Of a stretch of DNA of 6,877 bases, positions 6,489 through 6,877 are shown piece by piece. The translations under genes were made by a program, and so were the position numbers. This DNA is from an uncultured Mailhella sp. GTDB taxonomy: Bacteria > Desulfobacterota > Desulfovibrionia > Desulfovibrionales > Desulfovibrionaceae. Within the stretch, counting starts at the first letter, position 1; the number at the start of each line of letters is the position of its first letter. The notes beneath the pieces were generated by a model. It was not told the origin of the DNA. It worked only from the letters and a program-made list of their open reading frames with translations, and searched no databases. The DNA is taken from the NCBI GenBank assembly GCA_944324625.1, contig CALUWZ010000089.1, positions 1-6,877 on the forward strand, read 5' to 3'.

Positions 6489-6502
6489 CCCGGGAAACCG
6501 GG
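6489..6502 (+). other. Small hairpin with GAAA tetraloop in the 5' leader
   Basis: CCCGG (6489-6493) and CCGGG (6498-6502) form a perfect five-base GC stem closed by the GNRA-type loop GAAA. It would sit within a few bases of the predicted transcript start. It is followed by ordinary mixed sequence, not a T-run, so it is not an intrinsic terminator. A 5'-end stabilising stem for the downstream mRNA is a possible role, by inference only. Confidence 0.4.
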
Positions 6503-6529
6503 TATGTGTAACCTATAAAAAATGATTTT

Positions 6530-6877
6530 ATGAAAAGGTTAATTTTAATGGCGCTCGTTGCCGTCGTGTCCTTAACGGCAAGCGCACAGGTTTACGTAGG
6601 TGGTTCGGTCGGCCTTTGGCGCGACTATAACGCCAACGAGACATCTTTCAATCTTATCCCCGAGGTTGGCTACAATCTCTCGGACAAATGGGCCATCGGC
6701 TTGCAGGTAGGCTATAAGCACCAGTACGAGGATGGTGTTAAGGCAAATGGTTTTGGCATTAAGCCTTACGGCCGCTGGTCATACGCAAAGGTGGGCCCCG
6801 TCCGCTTCTTCCTCGACATGGGCTTCGGCTTCGATACGTATAAGGTAAAGTGGAAAGTGGGCGACCGCACCGTCAAA
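6530..6877 (+). CDS. Secreted outer-membrane beta-barrel protein, N-terminal part (cut by window edge)
   Basis: The ATG at 6530 opens 116 codons that run to the window edge. MKRLILMALVAVVSLTASAQ is a clear Sec signal peptide with ASA|Q cleavage, very common in Bacteroidota. The mature part alternates aromatic and polar residues in short strands separated by turns: VYVGGSVGLWRDY, SFNLIPEVGYNLSDKWAIGL, QVGYKHQYEDG, GIKPYGRWSYAKVGPVRFF, LDMGFGFDTYKVKW. This is the pattern of small eight-stranded outer-membrane porin-like barrels. The exact ligand or role cannot be told. No Shine-Dalgarno sequence precedes the ATG; an A/T-rich stretch does, as usual for Bacteroidota. Codon choice is richer in GGC, TTC and GTC than in the genes to the left, consistent with a different source genome. 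The start is preferred over the ATG at 6522, which opens a two-codon frame. Confidence 0.82.
   Translation, partial: MKRLILMALVAVVSLTASAQVYVGGSVGLWRDYNANETSFNLIPEVGYNLSDKWAIGLQVGYKHQYEDGVKANGFGIKPYGRWSYAKVGPVRFFLDMGFGFDTYKVKWKVGDRTVK

Noticed and set aside
6278..6511. 77-codon plus-strand frame crossing the junction
   Set aside because: It starts in the pta ribosome site in the wrong frame, spans the pta start and the junction, and has no recognisable content on either side.

Overview
The window joins two kinds of DNA. Bases 1 to about 6396 read as one continuous chromosome segment from a diderm, Gram-negative bacterium. Every gene there encodes an envelope, export or polyamine function, with Shine-Dalgarno sites of varying strength and sigma70-type promoters. 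The overall style (NspC polyamine route, AzlCD, RlpA with a SPOR domain, a KpsC-type protein, BioD-like Pta) fits a gut proteobacterium/desulfobacterium such as a Desulfovibrionaceae member, but that assignment is inference. The last ~430 bases look like Bacteroidota: a promoter with a TAnnTTTG -7 box, no Shine-Dalgarno site, an AT-rich leader, and a secreted beta-barrel protein starting MKRLILMALV.

Layout. On the minus strand lie the 5' part of a probable Skp/OmpH periplasmic chaperone (1-256, cut by the window edge) and a complete nspC (337-1524, carboxynorspermidine decarboxylase, last step of the alternative spermidine pathway). Each has its own promoter. Divergent from nspC across a 156-bp intergenic region is a tight plus-strand cluster: azlC (1681-2400) and azlD (2411-2743), the two subunits of a branched-chain amino acid exporter; rlpA (2760-3824), a lipoprotein lytic transglycosylase with a SPOR domain; and a 789-codon two-module KpsC-like protein (3832-6201). 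Gaps of 10, 16 and 7 bases and no visible terminator suggest one transcript. A new promoter and a strong ribosome binding site then start pta (phosphate acetyltransferase). Only 38 recognisable codons follow before homology stops and an out-of-context stop codon appears.

The two points most worth a second look are these. (1) The abrupt switch inside pta at about 6396-6444 is most simply explained as a metagenomic assembly chimera. (2) The KpsC-like protein keeps the fold and both PYY(A/G)GWGLT loops, but seems to have lost the catalytic-type signatures I recall for both Kdo-transferase modules, while its reading frame is fully intact. I see no convincing wholly new system, CRISPR array, insertion sequence, tRNA or rRNA in the window.
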